Below, in pieces: positions 49,701 to 61,492 of a stretch of DNA of 64,000 nt. The DNA comes from Quillaja saponaria (taxonomy: Eukaryota > Streptophyta > Magnoliopsida > Fabales > Quillajaceae): positions 3,844,001 to 3,908,000 of the forward strand of contig CM055617.1 of the NCBI GenBank assembly GCA_029379385.1. Reading direction: 5' to 3'. Position numbers and translations under genes: made by a program. The notes under the pieces were generated by a model. It saw nothing but the letters and a program-made list of their open reading frames with translations. It made no database searches and was not told where the DNA came from. Each line of letters begins with the position of its first letter. Within the stretch, counting starts at the first letter, position 1.

Positions 49701-52184
49701 TCATCCATCCAATATCTCCCCTCTCTCTCTTCTCTCTTGACTGACACTGTGCGCATGCACTTCTACCCTAAACCAGTACCCCTTTCTTTTTCTCTTCCTC
49801 TTTTATTTGTGTTGCATAAATAAGAATGGTTTTATTAGAATTCAGTGTGCCATTAGTATATGAGCTCTAAGAAGATTCGTCATGTTGACCATCATGTATA
49901 AGAAACTGGAGAGTAGTAATATACTCTTTTATTTCACAGGAAAGTATAGCAGCAGAATTTTTGAGTAAGCTCGTGAACTGGACCAAAAACATCAAGATCT
50001 CAGATCCATTTGAAGAAGGTTGCAGGCTGGGCCCTGTTGTTAGTGAGGGGCAGGTAACTTTGCTGTTTCCTATTTCTACAGATTTCTTTTATTTTCTTTT
50101 TATTTTGACCAAGTATTATTAGCTTGCATGTTGTTGCTACTTTGATGAGTTGATTATACAATCAGACAAGATTTTCCTTTCCTTACAAAGTATTATCGGC
50201 ATACAATGGTTTGACTTTTTTTATTATACTATCACACAAGACTTGCAGTGTGTTAGTATGATTTTCAGGTTCTTAATTTTGAAAGTTGCAAATGGTATGA
50301 GAATGGAATTGTATAATGGATACTAAATCTGGAACCATAGCTACTGAAGGAGATAAAACAAAGTATTAATCTGGAACCATAGCTGCTGAAGGAGATAAAA
50401 CTAAGTATTTTATAGGAAAAAATAATGTAACTTTATACACTAAAGATTTTATCAATTGGACTTTTAAGGCCTGTCTACTTCAGTTTTACTTGGCTGGACT
50501 GGTTTAGCCAGAGTATGCAGAAATATTTGGAATGCAAACATTATTCAAATTCAAAATCAGAATAATTAGTTAAGTATTGAACTTACTGATTGAATAAATG
50601 GAACACTTGCTCCTACCCTGAATAAGAGGGGGTCAATTTGAGATTTTAGTTGTACAAGATGCGTCTTATTTCAGTTCATATATGGTTTAAAAAATGATGT
50701 TACATATCATGATGTGTATATATGAATCCAACTGTTGAAATGACTTCCCCAAGTGAAAAAGGTTCAAGATCAAAGGGATCCTTGCTTTCAGTTAAATTCA
50801 TTAGCAGTAATCATCTGGATATTTGATGAGACCCATCTTTTTTTATGACTTTGTATTTTAAGAAATAATGGAGTTTTCCTGAGAATTCTATAATGCAACA
50901 TCAACTTTATGTGAATTTGATATTTTTCTTGTTCTTTGGTTGATGTAACTCAAAACTGAACTTTGACTAATTGAAGTATATTTTGTCCTTAATTAAATGA
51001 TGGAATATCTAATGTTTGGGTTATATTATTCAGTATGAGAAAATTTTGAAGTTCATCTCAACAGCTAACAGTGAAGGTGCGACAATTTTGTCTGGTGGAG
51101 CTCGCCCAGAGGTGGGATTGTCTTGTACTTATGCTCATATTTGTTCTCGAATTTGTTATGTGAATTGAATGAATCTTCACAAATGCATTGCAGCATTTAA
51201 AGAAGGGATTCTTTGTCCAACCAACCATTATAACTGACGTAACTACCTCCATGCAAATTTGGAGAGAAGAAGTCTTTGGCCCTGTCCTCTGTGTCAAAAC
51301 TTTTAGCACTGAAGATGAAGCTATTGAACTAGCAAATGACACACAGTGAGTTGATAATTGTTTAAACTGACAATTATTTCACCTGTGAAGTTTTTTTTTT
51401 TTTTTTTTTTTTGAGTTTCTTTTTTCTTTTTCTGATTATATGGGAAGTTCATCATGATAACATTGGTCTCATACAGTTATGGCTTAGGTGCTGCTGTATT
51501 ATCAAATGATCTAGAAAGATGTGACCGCATATCCAAGGTGAATGTTGATCTTAGATTGACTTGAAAGCAATTGTAATTTTTTTATTGTGACTAGATGGTG
51601 TCTCTTTCTTTTTGGTAGGCTTTTCAGGCTGGAATTGTATGGATAAATTGCTCACAACCATGTTTCTGTCAAGCTCCATGGGGTGGCAATAAACGTAGTG
51701 GTTTTGGTCGTGAATTGGGTGAATGGTATGGCCTTTATTTCCTAAATCGGAAGTGCAAATAGTGTTCCGTAACTGTTTGAAATATTCGGATAGGAGAAAT
51801 AAAGCACCAATTCTTTAGTGTCAATAAGTATAGAATAGCATATAGTATTTCCTTAACACGAGAAGAAATTAAATAAACACAGATAAAAGTTGCTTATATG
51901 ATAATGACATTTGAAGAGAACTTGTATTTCCAATTTTTTTTTTTGGTAACAGAAATTGTCGCTAAGTGCTAATTATATCTATAGGTGTGTAACAAGTTAT
52001 ACTTTGTCATTTTAGTATTTCTTGATCCTGCTAATAATTATTTGAGCTGCTGTAGGCTGACTATATTAATTACTTGTTTGCCAATTCCTTCAGGGGACTT
52101 GAGAACTATTTGAGTGTGAAGCAAGTTACTCAGTATGTCTCTGATGAACCATGGGGCTGGTACCAGTCCCCAGCAAAGCTGTGA
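46785..52184 (+). CDS. ALDH10 aminoaldehyde/betaine-aldehyde dehydrogenase
   Basis: ALDH10 enzymes oxidise omega-aminoaldehydes from polyamine breakdown, and some oxidise betaine aldehyde to glycine betaine, using NAD. Fifteen exons: 46785-46893, 47010-47152, 47782-47862, 47939-48087, 48672-48764, 48838-48961, 49088-49153, 49356-49422, 49585-49661, 49940-50053, 51034-51111, 51194-51345, 51477-51537, 51619-51725 and 52094-52184. They give 503 aa, exactly the family size, with intact frame. Visible sites are the oxyanion Asn162 (TPWNYPLL), the NAD-binding [10 protein letters not shown], the general base Glu260 (LELGGKSP) and the catalytic Cys294 ([12 protein letters not shown]). Position 444 ([12 protein letters not shown]) is Ile, equivalent to residue 441 of spinach BADH, where Ala gives high betaine-aldehyde activity and Ile gives low. 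The C-terminus AKL is a peroxisomal PTS1-type signal. I infer a peroxisomal aminoaldehyde dehydrogenase rather than a specialised BADH. Confidence 0.96.
50326..50409. repeat. 42-bp tandem duplication in an ALDH10 intron
   Basis: AATCTGGAACCATAGCT and GAAGGAGATAAAAC occur at 50326 and 50368 with two or three differences. It lies in the 980-base intron between exons 10 and 11 and has no evident effect. Confidence 0.85.
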
Positions 52185-53538
52185 GGTATCTACAAAACTT
52201 GAGTGAGGAAATAGCCCGATGTATTAAATTTCATGAAATAAGGTGAGGGGAAACTATGTTGTAACTCAAAAGTTCAAAGAGATGGAAGAAATGAAACAGC
52301 AGAAGCTGTTTGTTGTGTGTGGTTCATGTTGACAGTTGAATAGTAAATCATGACAGATATTTCATGACTCAATATGCTATACTGCAGTTCATGGCTTGTA
52401 TCCCATTTGGAGCTAGTCCCCATGCCACCCCTATTAGCATCTCTTTATTGCCATTACCTTCAAAGCTTTTGGTGGGGGACTAAGCAAATGGGACAGTGTT
52501 ATTTATGTATTATATGGTTCTATATTATTGGTCCACAGGATCTAAGATTTCATTGTTGACATAGAATGCCAGCTAACTTTATCTGTAAATCTGGACTCTA
52601 CCCATGATGACCACACTAGTTCTCTTGCATTAAAAAAACTTGCTTTTAGATTCAGCGGATCTTCCAAATTTAGATCATGCAATAACCTGATTGATATTGC
52701 TTAGAGAAAAAAACTTCCAATAGTTTTTTTTGTGATGCGATAAGGATGGCAGGTAATATACAGCAACAATAACCCTACTCTTTTTACTTTACTCTTATTT
52801 GTAGTTGGTTGTGTTTGAATTAGGATTTGAAACCCTTTAAACTCCGTTAGAGATTATCTTCTCTACCTTTTTGTTTTAATCTCATGTCCCAAATGAAACT
52901 GGTTTTGATCTCAAGTTCTGAAGAAGATGTCAAGAGATTGAACCTAATACCATTTTGCTACAATGCTATCAAGGATTTTCTTAAAAAACCTCAGATGTAA
53001 CATTTTTATTAATAATAATGGGAAGGTTCTTCTGCTTCTTCCCTTTGAACAGCAATGCTAAATTAATTGTTGGTTGCCATTGTAATAGCTTTTCGCTCTC
53101 ATGCCTTGTTCCCGAAGTCATTGACCATCCAGATCAGGAATTAAAGTCACATGGTTGAGGGAACAACTTCAAGCCTCCTCCTCTAAGCAAGTTGATATTC
53201 TTGTATGGCTAATTCATTCAGCGTGGGAAAATTCATGGCACCTTTTTTAAAACATAAAGTTAAAATGGATCACTTTTAAAATTAATATTAAAAATTTATC
53301 AAATTTGTTAACTCACTTGCCTCATCCTCAAGCCTCAAAAAAAATAAAAAAAATAAACAGTAATTTTGTGAGCCTAACATAAAGTATTGTATTCTTCCAT
53401 TTATAAACAGTAATTTCGTGAGCCTAACTCATGAAATTATTATTTATTTTTTTGTCCTTGTTTTGTTCATTGGTATTTTGTAGTTTTTTGTTTCTTTTTG
53501 TCCAGTGAGAAAATTTTTTTATCACTTTCCAAAATAAA

Positions 53539-53596
<58 letters not shown>

Positions 53597-55874
53597 GAAC
53601 AATAACTTTGTGAGCCCAACTCATAAAGTTACCATTCATTTTTATTTTTTTTGAGAATTGTTATGTAGGCTACAAATTTTGTTAGGTGCACTACAAATGC
53701 GACAAAAATAAAATTACTATATCTTTTTATTTGTTGTCCACCTAACAACATTAGGTAGTGCACATAATACCACCTTTTTTTTTCCCCATAAATGCATGCT
53801 TTATTCATTTATTCCTTGTAATAATTTTTGTTTTATCGAGAAAATTTTACCCCAAAATGAAAAAAAAAAAGAATAGTAACTTCGTGATCCTAATCCACAG
53901 AGTTACTGTTTATTTTTGCTTGTTTTGTAATTTTTTCATTTTTGTCCTTTAAGAGGAAAAAATTTACCTTTTCCCAAAAATTTAAAAAAAAAAAAACATA
54001 AGCCCAATCCATGAAATTACTATTCATATTTTTCCCCATGAATGCAAGCTTTATTCATTTATTCCTTGTAATTTTTGTATCCGTAATTACTACTTCGTTC
54101 AAGCATGTTAACTTTATAAAACATTTCAACAATAAATAAACATGCTGATATTATTTTACGTGTTAACAAACAAAGAAAATTACAAGGAATAAATGAATAA
54201 AGCTTGTATATATGGAAAAAAAATTAAATAGTAATTTCGTGAGTTAGGCTCACAAACTTACTGTTTATATTTATATATATATATATATATTTAAATTTTT
54301 GGGAGAAGATAAACTTTTCTTCTTGACAAAAATTTAAAAATTACAAAATAAACAAAAATGAACAATAACTTCGTGGTTTGGGCTTATGAAGTTACTATTT
54401 ATTTATTTTTATTATTAATATTTTTTATTTGTAATTTTGGGATAAAATTTTTCTTAATAAGGAAAAATAAAATTATTACAAGGAATAAATGAATAAAGCA
54501 TGCATTTATGAAAAAAAATAAAATTTGAATAGTAATTTTGTGGGTTGGGCATACAAAATTACTATTTATATGATTTTTTTTTTAGAAAGTGATTAAAAAA
54601 AATTTCTCGTGAGTCCAACCCATACAGATATTAATAATGAATGAAAAAAGATAAAAATAAACAATAACTTCATGCGTTGGGATCACGAAATTACTGTTAT
54701 TTTTTTTTTTTTTTTTGGGGAGGGGGGTTGAGGATGTGGTAGTTGGTGTGGTAGGTGGGTTGGTAAATATGACTTATTTTTAATATTAATTTCAAAAATA
54801 ATTATTTTAAATTAATGTTTAAAATAATAAACTATTTGATTGGGTTTTTCCATGTGGTGTGGCAAAAGTTAGGTTGATCCTAAAAGCCACCAATATTTTT
54901 GAAGGTCTACACCTTTCTGTTTCTCTGTGTTTTTTTTTATTCCCTCCTTTATTGAATGGGAAAATGATTGTTAACTATATTCTACATCCTTATCAATTAT
55001 TAACTTAATATAAAGAATGCAATCATTTATTTTAATTTATCATAGTGATTGAATGGCAAAGTAGGCAACAAGGAATCAACCTCTCTTTCTACCCACCACT
55101 GGTAATGATTTTGATAAGGGAATTTTGAGCTCAACACAACTCACTCATTAATAAATATCAGTGGCATTCTCACTAAACCAATTGGGTTCTAATCAATAGA
55201 AAAATTAATTATATAATTCTTATTTTTATTCTCGAAACAAGACAAATTAATTTTTAATTCACCTGACAAATACATTCAACTTGAATTATTTAAAAAAAAA
55301 CTAATCATACTAAATCGTAGTAATTAACACAGTTTAGTGAAATTAACATACTCACAAAAGAAAATTGAGAGGAATATTATCTCAATTCAATTGAATATTC
55401 CCGTAACACAAATTTGATGGGTCTAAGATTTTGTGCTAATTTGGTCAGCATCCAACATGAAAATTAGAAACGTCCAAAACAACGGCGCAAGAAGATTGTG
55501 AATTTGTGATGTGATTTGTGAGGGAGGGAGGAAAGAGACAGAGACGCCGGTAGGGAAAGTAGGTGGGAGTTTCCCTTGGTTGGCTGGCTCTGTATCTACG
55601 TAATTTCAGCTGCCCATTGATAATTGATTCGATTAATATTATCCAGCATCCACCACCTACCTCTCTATCTCAGTGAGCTATTTTGTACGTATAGATCTTT
55701 TGTATATTTAGGTGAGCTCATTTTATCTGTCATCATCTCGACCACCAATAAGAAATCTGCATAAATTGTATACTGAACTTGTTGTATTTGACGAAAAAAT
55801 TGAGCTTTGTCCAGGATCTGGGGTGTGGAAGACTTGGGGCTTAAGTTGGTGATCTGGGTTTCTCTTACGTAAGA
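52185..55874. other. Intergenic: ALDH10 3' flank, palindrome cluster, GMPPA-like promoter
   Basis: No supported gene. The first 500 bases include the ALDH10 3' UTR. A repeat-rich block spans 53340-54760, with a TA microsatellite at 53543-53590 and the palindromic motif cluster. The last 400 bases are the promoter and 5' UTR of the gene starting at 55875. Confidence 0.6.
53356..54700. repeat. Cluster of about ten 35-45-bp palindromic motifs in a foldback-like layout
   Basis: Variants of AGTAACTTCGTGA, a 5-8 base loop, then TCACGAAGTTACT occur at about 53356, 53406, 53597, 53871, 53997, 54225, 54359, 54526, 54606 and 54658. Each is an imperfect hairpin. In the left copies the loop reads mostly GCCYAAC, in the right copies mostly TTRGGC, its complement. 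A second element, GCATGCTTTATTCATTTATTCC, appears forward at about 53792 and 54045 and reversed near 54180 and 54480. The block is therefore partly a large inverted duplication. Confidence 0.85.
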
Positions 55875-58800
55875 ATGGGGAGTGCAGAGGAGAGAGCAAT
55901 AGCTGTCATCATGGTTGGAGGACCTACTAAAGGTATGATGTTATTTGAAATTGTTGTTAAGTAAGAAATGTGTTTTTTTTTTGAAATTGTGGATCCTGAA
56001 CCAGGATGCAAGATGTGATTTTGAAAATTAATTTCAGAATACCCATTTGTTCTTCACATATTTGTAACTTATGAAATCGTTATAGAAGTACTTACTAGTA
56101 TGAATCATCTTTAATTTCTTGAAGTTTGTTCATACATTTCATGGAAAAAGAAAAGAAATGATTTTTATGGCAAATTGACGATGGTTCGTATAATAAGTGA
56201 AAGTCTTAGTGTCATTGCTTTTTGCTGGAAACTTGAAATATTTGAATTCCTCAGGTACTAGATTCCGACCATTATCATTGAACATACCCAAGCCACTATT
56301 CCCTTTAGCGGGACAACCTATGGTTCATCATCCAATCTCAGCTTGTAAAAGGGTATGTTCTTCAAATTACTAATGTGATTCCGGGTTTATTCAGTTTCTC
56401 CTTATAATTTAGATTAATAAACTGCTATTACTGTCACAGATTCCCAATTTGGTCCAGATTTATCTCATTGGTTTCTATGAGGAACGTGAATTTGCGTTAT
56501 ATGTGTCCTCCATCTCAAATGAGCTTAAAATTCCTGTTAGGTAACTCATTGCTTGTCTTTTCTAAGAAATTATCGGCTCAATTCTCAAACTTCAGTCCTT
56601 TTTCTTTTCTTGGATGACACTGGTTAATGGTCATTTATGTTGTTGATGCTGCTATTAGATACTTGAGGGAAGACAAGCCACATGGTTCAGCGGGTGGGAT
56701 TTATAATTTCAGAGATCTGATCATGGAGGACAATCCGGTTTGTGCTTTTGCTAATAACATTTCCTTTAATTGATAATTACAAACTTTCTCATCTGTGTAT
56801 TTCTTTTTTTCTCTTTTGGTTCTTTTCCGAAAGAATATATACTTTGCCACATGTGCATGTGCCCCCACAGAAAGTGTTGACAGTGTTTCTTATATTTTGT
56901 ATGGCAGTCACACATTTTTTTGCTGAATTGTGATGTTTGCTGCAGTTTTCCACTACCAGAAATGCTTGGTAATTATTTCCTCTTGCTAAGATCAGTCAAT
57001 ATATTTGCTGCTTGAAATCATCATATTATTGCCATTTCTTAATGCTCCTTATGAATTTCATGTTTCATGCATAGTGCAGTTTTCTTTTTTTCTTCCATGG
57101 TAGCTTTAATACTTCCTTGTTATCTATGATTTGTACTCAGCTTGCAGGATTAATGCTTCCTTCTCTTTTTGTATTTGCAGATGCTCACAGAAGATACGGT
57201 GGGATAGGAACAATTCTAGTAATCAAGGTTAGTGAATGCATGCACACACAGAATATGCTTAGCATAATCTTTCATAACTAATGCTAATTTGGTCTTCTCT
57301 ATCTTTTGATTCTTATATCTCCATACAGGTTTCTGCTGAGTCAGCAAACCAGTTCGGGGAATTAGTAGCTGATCCAATCACAAATGAGCTGTTGCATTAT
57401 ACAGAGAAACCTGAAACTTTTGTATGTTAATAAGCTCTTGTGTTACTTCATTCATTGGATTGTTGAACCAAAATTTGAAACTTTTTTTCCCTCAGTCTAA
57501 TATCACACCTCAATGCAGGTAAGTGAACGAATAAATTGTGGTGTCTATATATTTACACCAGATATCTTTACTGCAATCCAGGATGTTTCTACTCAGCGGA
57601 AAGACAGAGGTGAGTAAGATTGTTTCTTAGGTTGCATAGAGCAAGCATGCATTGATTGAAGTTCGTGAAGAAGATGATAGATGTTCTTTTTATTTTAAAG
57701 ATTTCATTGTTGCATTTACATCTTTGTTTTTTGTGAAAAATGTGAGATTTAAATTTCAATAAGATCCAATGCTAAAACACAAAACCTGAAATATCAATTT
57801 TTTTTTTTTTTCAGATTTTAATTCTTCAATTAGTTTTTGGTTGGGTAAAGATAAATTTATTGTGTCATTTTATTTATTAAGGCTATTAGTGTATTGAAGA
57901 CTGACTGCAGTCTTCATCGTGTATCTTAAGTTCTTAATTTTTATTTATTTATCTATCTATTTATTTGCAGCTAATCTAAGACGTGTCTCCAGCTTTGAAG
58001 CCCTTCAATCAGATACAAGGTTTGTACTAACATGTTTAAAAGTTTTTCACTTTAGTCCAGCTTTCCTGAATCTTTTATTAAATCCTGATAGTTACTGTAA
58101 GTGAAATCCATGCAATGAACCACAGCATGAATTCTGCCAAATAGGAAAAAAGAGAAAAAGCACTGCGGCCTTTTAAAGGTTTCAACTTATTTATCAGTTT
58201 TTAATGCAAATTAAGGTTTTGATAATATCCATATATACCCATATCCCTTTGTCCTTTCTCTTTCCTTTTTGGTAATTGTGCATTATTAACACTACTCGAA
58301 TCACTTATCTTTAAGTAGACTGTTGAATTTGAGATTGTTCCGTGACCTCTTCTCAATAAAACATATCTGGTCATGTAGGGAAACCGGATTGATGTATATA
58401 AACTAATTGGACTTTCCAACTTGATAAACTAGAACTGGAATTTTAGACTTCAAACATTGTTCCATGGAAATCATATCTGGGTAACTAGTGATACTTTTCA
58501 AATCTTTGTATTCTTTTAATGAATATTGTACTTGTTGAGAGAGTCAGTCTATAAACAGAGTCAAGTATTGAACAAACTGAATGGTATGCATTTGTTACAT
58601 ATCTTATTTGACCATGTCATTTATTGCATTAGCATTTATTTACCTGAAATTTAATGGAGACATGGATCACCTCTGGTTTGCTGGTTTGTTGTTAATCAAG
58701 TTTTGGCATGCCTACATAGCAGCAAAACTATATCTATGGATTATTGTTAAACCTGCCATGCTGAAGATAGAATTGGGACATAAATATCACCAGTTAGAAT

Positions 58801-60204
58801 GGTGTAGAAGATTTCCAAACGTAATTTGTGTTCCTTGTGTCACTTAGGACGATAAGGCATTCCTTGCCTGGAAAAATTCACTATCATGTTTCTTTACGAC
58901 TTCATTTATTATTGCTTGTATTATTGAGTTTGACATGTATTAGTTACTCGCTGTTGAGCATTGACAGTTATTTTAGTATATACCTGTGGCAGTACTGCTA
59001 TCTTATTGAGATTGCTGTCTAATGATGGCTCCTTTTGTTTTCTGACATTCCTGTGCAGGAGTCTTCCTGCAGATTTTGTAAGATTGGATCAAGATATTCT
59101 ATCACCTCTTGCAGGGAAGAAGCAATTATATACCTACGAAACCTTGGACTTCTGGGAACAGATCAAAACTCCTGGGTAAGCCTAACCTCCAAGTTGTTAT
59201 GTTTCTCAGTCTTTGATCACTTCATTATGACCTTTGTGAAAATGTTCAATGCTTACAGAATGTCCTTAAGATGTTCCGGCTTGTATCTTTCTCAATTCCG
59301 GTTCACCTCCCCCCATCTATTGGCAAGTGGGGATAGTGCGAAGAATGCTACCATCATTGGTGATGTTTATATTCATCCATCAGCAAAAGTGCATCCAACT
59401 GCAAAGGTAAATTTTGCATGTTTCTTTAGCCTGATGTCCTGTATACTTAGATTATATTGACTATCTGCATCTGGTGAAACAGATTGGTCCCAATGTTTCA
59501 ATATCTGCAAATGCTCGTATAGGAGCTGGTGCCAGGCTCATCAGTTGTATCATCCTTGATGACGTTGAAATTAAGGTATGTTTCAAATTTTAATGGTTTG
59601 ATGTGCATCAAAAATCTACTTAAGAGCTTGATATCTGTATATTCTCTTCCTCTCTCTCAGGAAAATGCAGCTGTTCTTCATGCAATTGTTGGGTGGAAAT
59701 CTTCTATTGGGAGATGGTCCCGTGTCCAGGTAATTTTAGAACTTTGCTTTTTCCAAAATTGACTATGCTGTTTGGATAAAGATAAAGGCCTTAATTTTCC
59801 TCACAAGTTACTTTCTATCATATGCCCTCAAAATACAAAAGTATCCCCTCTGAAGCATTTTCCAGTCTTGCTAGTTGCTACTTGCTGTGACTACACTATT
59901 ATTATTTTTATCTTGCTTAATATTTCAAGTCATTGTGTTTTTTCTAAATTCCATTAACTAAATTCAGGCTGATGGAAAATACAATGCCAAACTCGGGGTT
60001 ACAATCCTTGGTTACTGTTCTTGACTTCTTTTTTTTTTTTTTTCTCATTTCTTTTTTTCTCCATATTAAGTTCAAATCATGAGTCTTGCTATTATGAATC
60101 CAGGTGAAGACGTAACTGTTGAAGATGAAGTAGTGGTGACTAACAGCATTGTCCTTCCACACAAGACACTCAACCTTAGTGTTCAAGATGAAATAATTTT
60201 ATAG
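55875..60204 (+). CDS. GMPPA-like mannose-1-phosphate guanylyltransferase subunit (KONJAC type)
   Basis: The Arabidopsis homologues KJC1/KJC2 stimulate the GDP-mannose pyrophosphorylase VTC1 and so support ascorbate and glucomannan synthesis in the cytosol. Fifteen exons: 55875-55932, 56255-56352, 56440-56540, 56659-56737, 56908-56968, 57181-57227, 57329-57421, 57519-57609, 57971-58019, 59059-59175, 59259-59406, 59483-59575, 59661-59729, 59968-60010 and 60104-60204. The product is 415 aa, equal to the Arabidopsis protein. The N-terminal nucleotidyltransferase domain shows [41 protein letters not shown] and [20 protein letters not shown]. The C-terminal left-handed beta-helix shows hexapeptide repeats ([37 protein letters not shown]) and ends SVQDEIIL. 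All splice sites are GT-AG and the frame is intact. Confidence 0.96.
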
Positions 60205-61492
60205 GATTCTATACCGCCATTTGCTTTCTTGCTTTCTTCGTCCCTCTCAATTGTATTATGTGATTTCACTAAGTCAAATGACTGGTTCTCAAGCTAGAAT
60301 ATCAATATCAATAAGTTTGCTGCCTATTTGTAAAATTGACATCCCCACTGAAATAAAAATATCTTTGGCTGTGTTTGCTACTTTTGCACTTCATATTCAT
60401 AGGGGAACATCAAGTGTAACTATACAATTATGCAAAAGAGAAGGCAGGAAGGTCAAGATGGTAACTGTATGAACCACTATATCATTGTCTCTGTTATCAA
60501 GAGGAGCCCCCACAGTTTTAATTATGCCTTTTTGGTTATTTTATTCAAATAAAGCACTTTTGTTTGAGTGTCCATTTTGAATAGCATTTTTGATAGGATG
60601 TTTGCTTTAATTACTTCCTGAAAATAGCATATACCTGCTGGCGGACTCTAGCTAGTCGAAGATTAAGGTTTAGTTAATTTAAGCATGTACCTACTAGCTC
60701 CAACTCTACTTTCCCACCATTCTTATGGGCACATTCTTTCTCAAATTGCACACATCGGTTATGGCTCCTTCTTGGTTAGTAGAGATCATATGCAACGCTT
60801 AGGAATCACAGACTATAGTTTATTGGATTCTAATTCTAAAAGAAAATTTATACATAAAAGTTATGGTACATTGAAGTTGGATACTTGTATTTGGTTGGAA
60901 GAAGTTCCTCAATGTCGGGGGGGAGCTTCTTCCAACCAAATACAAATTGTACTGCAGCTGCTGCAGTGGCCAAGCATATATATGAGCGGCTACAAAATCA
61001 TGTCCCATGTTTACAACTACTGTTTTCCCCATTCTGTAACTCATGCATTGTTGAGAGGATTGTGCAGGGTAAAACAAGAAATGAAGTTACCAAACTTCCA
61101 ATTGCTTGGCCGTCAGGCATAAACATAAACACAAGAAGCCAAGTAATTGTAATTGTGGTCTCATGTTTAATTGACAGTTTTCTTCCAGGCCTTTGAAGTG
61201 TTTTCCTGACTAGCATGAAACCGAAAGAGATCATGACCAATGCCAAAGATAAAAGAAATGGGAGAAACTTTACATAAACCATCGAAGGAGCTCATGAAGA
61301 AAGAATTTGCAACAAATGCCTGAATTGATTTTATATATTGAAAAAATGTGAGGACATTCATAGTTAATGGCATCCTAATGATGACTGCTCTAAGCAAGCG
61401 CAAGGAGGACATGCATCCAACATCAGATCAGCTCTTCTCTAAATATACATTAGTGCTGTACGCAAGTATTTGGAATTCTTTAAACAGAATAA
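60205..61492. other. Convergent intergenic region
   Basis: The 3' ends of two convergent genes face each other here. Short ORFs on both strands show no family signature. A perfect 20-base inverted repeat lies at 60885-60945 and a CTGCAGCTGCTGCAG palindrome at about 60953-60967. Confidence 0.6.
60885..60945. repeat. Perfect 20-bp inverted repeat, 21-base loop
   Basis: The left arm 60885-60904 (TTGTATTTGGTTGGAAGAAG) is exactly complementary to the right arm 60926-60945. The loop holds a run of seven G. Transcribed RNA would form a stable hairpin. No conserved plant miRNA is recognised. Confidence 0.9.

Noticed and set aside
53424..53639. 71-aa minus ORF with a poly-Tyr/Ile run
   Set aside because: It is a translation of the TA microsatellite and adjoining palindromic repeats.
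60685..61412. Overlapping ORFs of 80-145 aa between the GMPPA-like and DEL genes
   Set aside because: They overlap on both strands, lack recognisable motifs and run through the hairpin. The region is the shared 3' flank.
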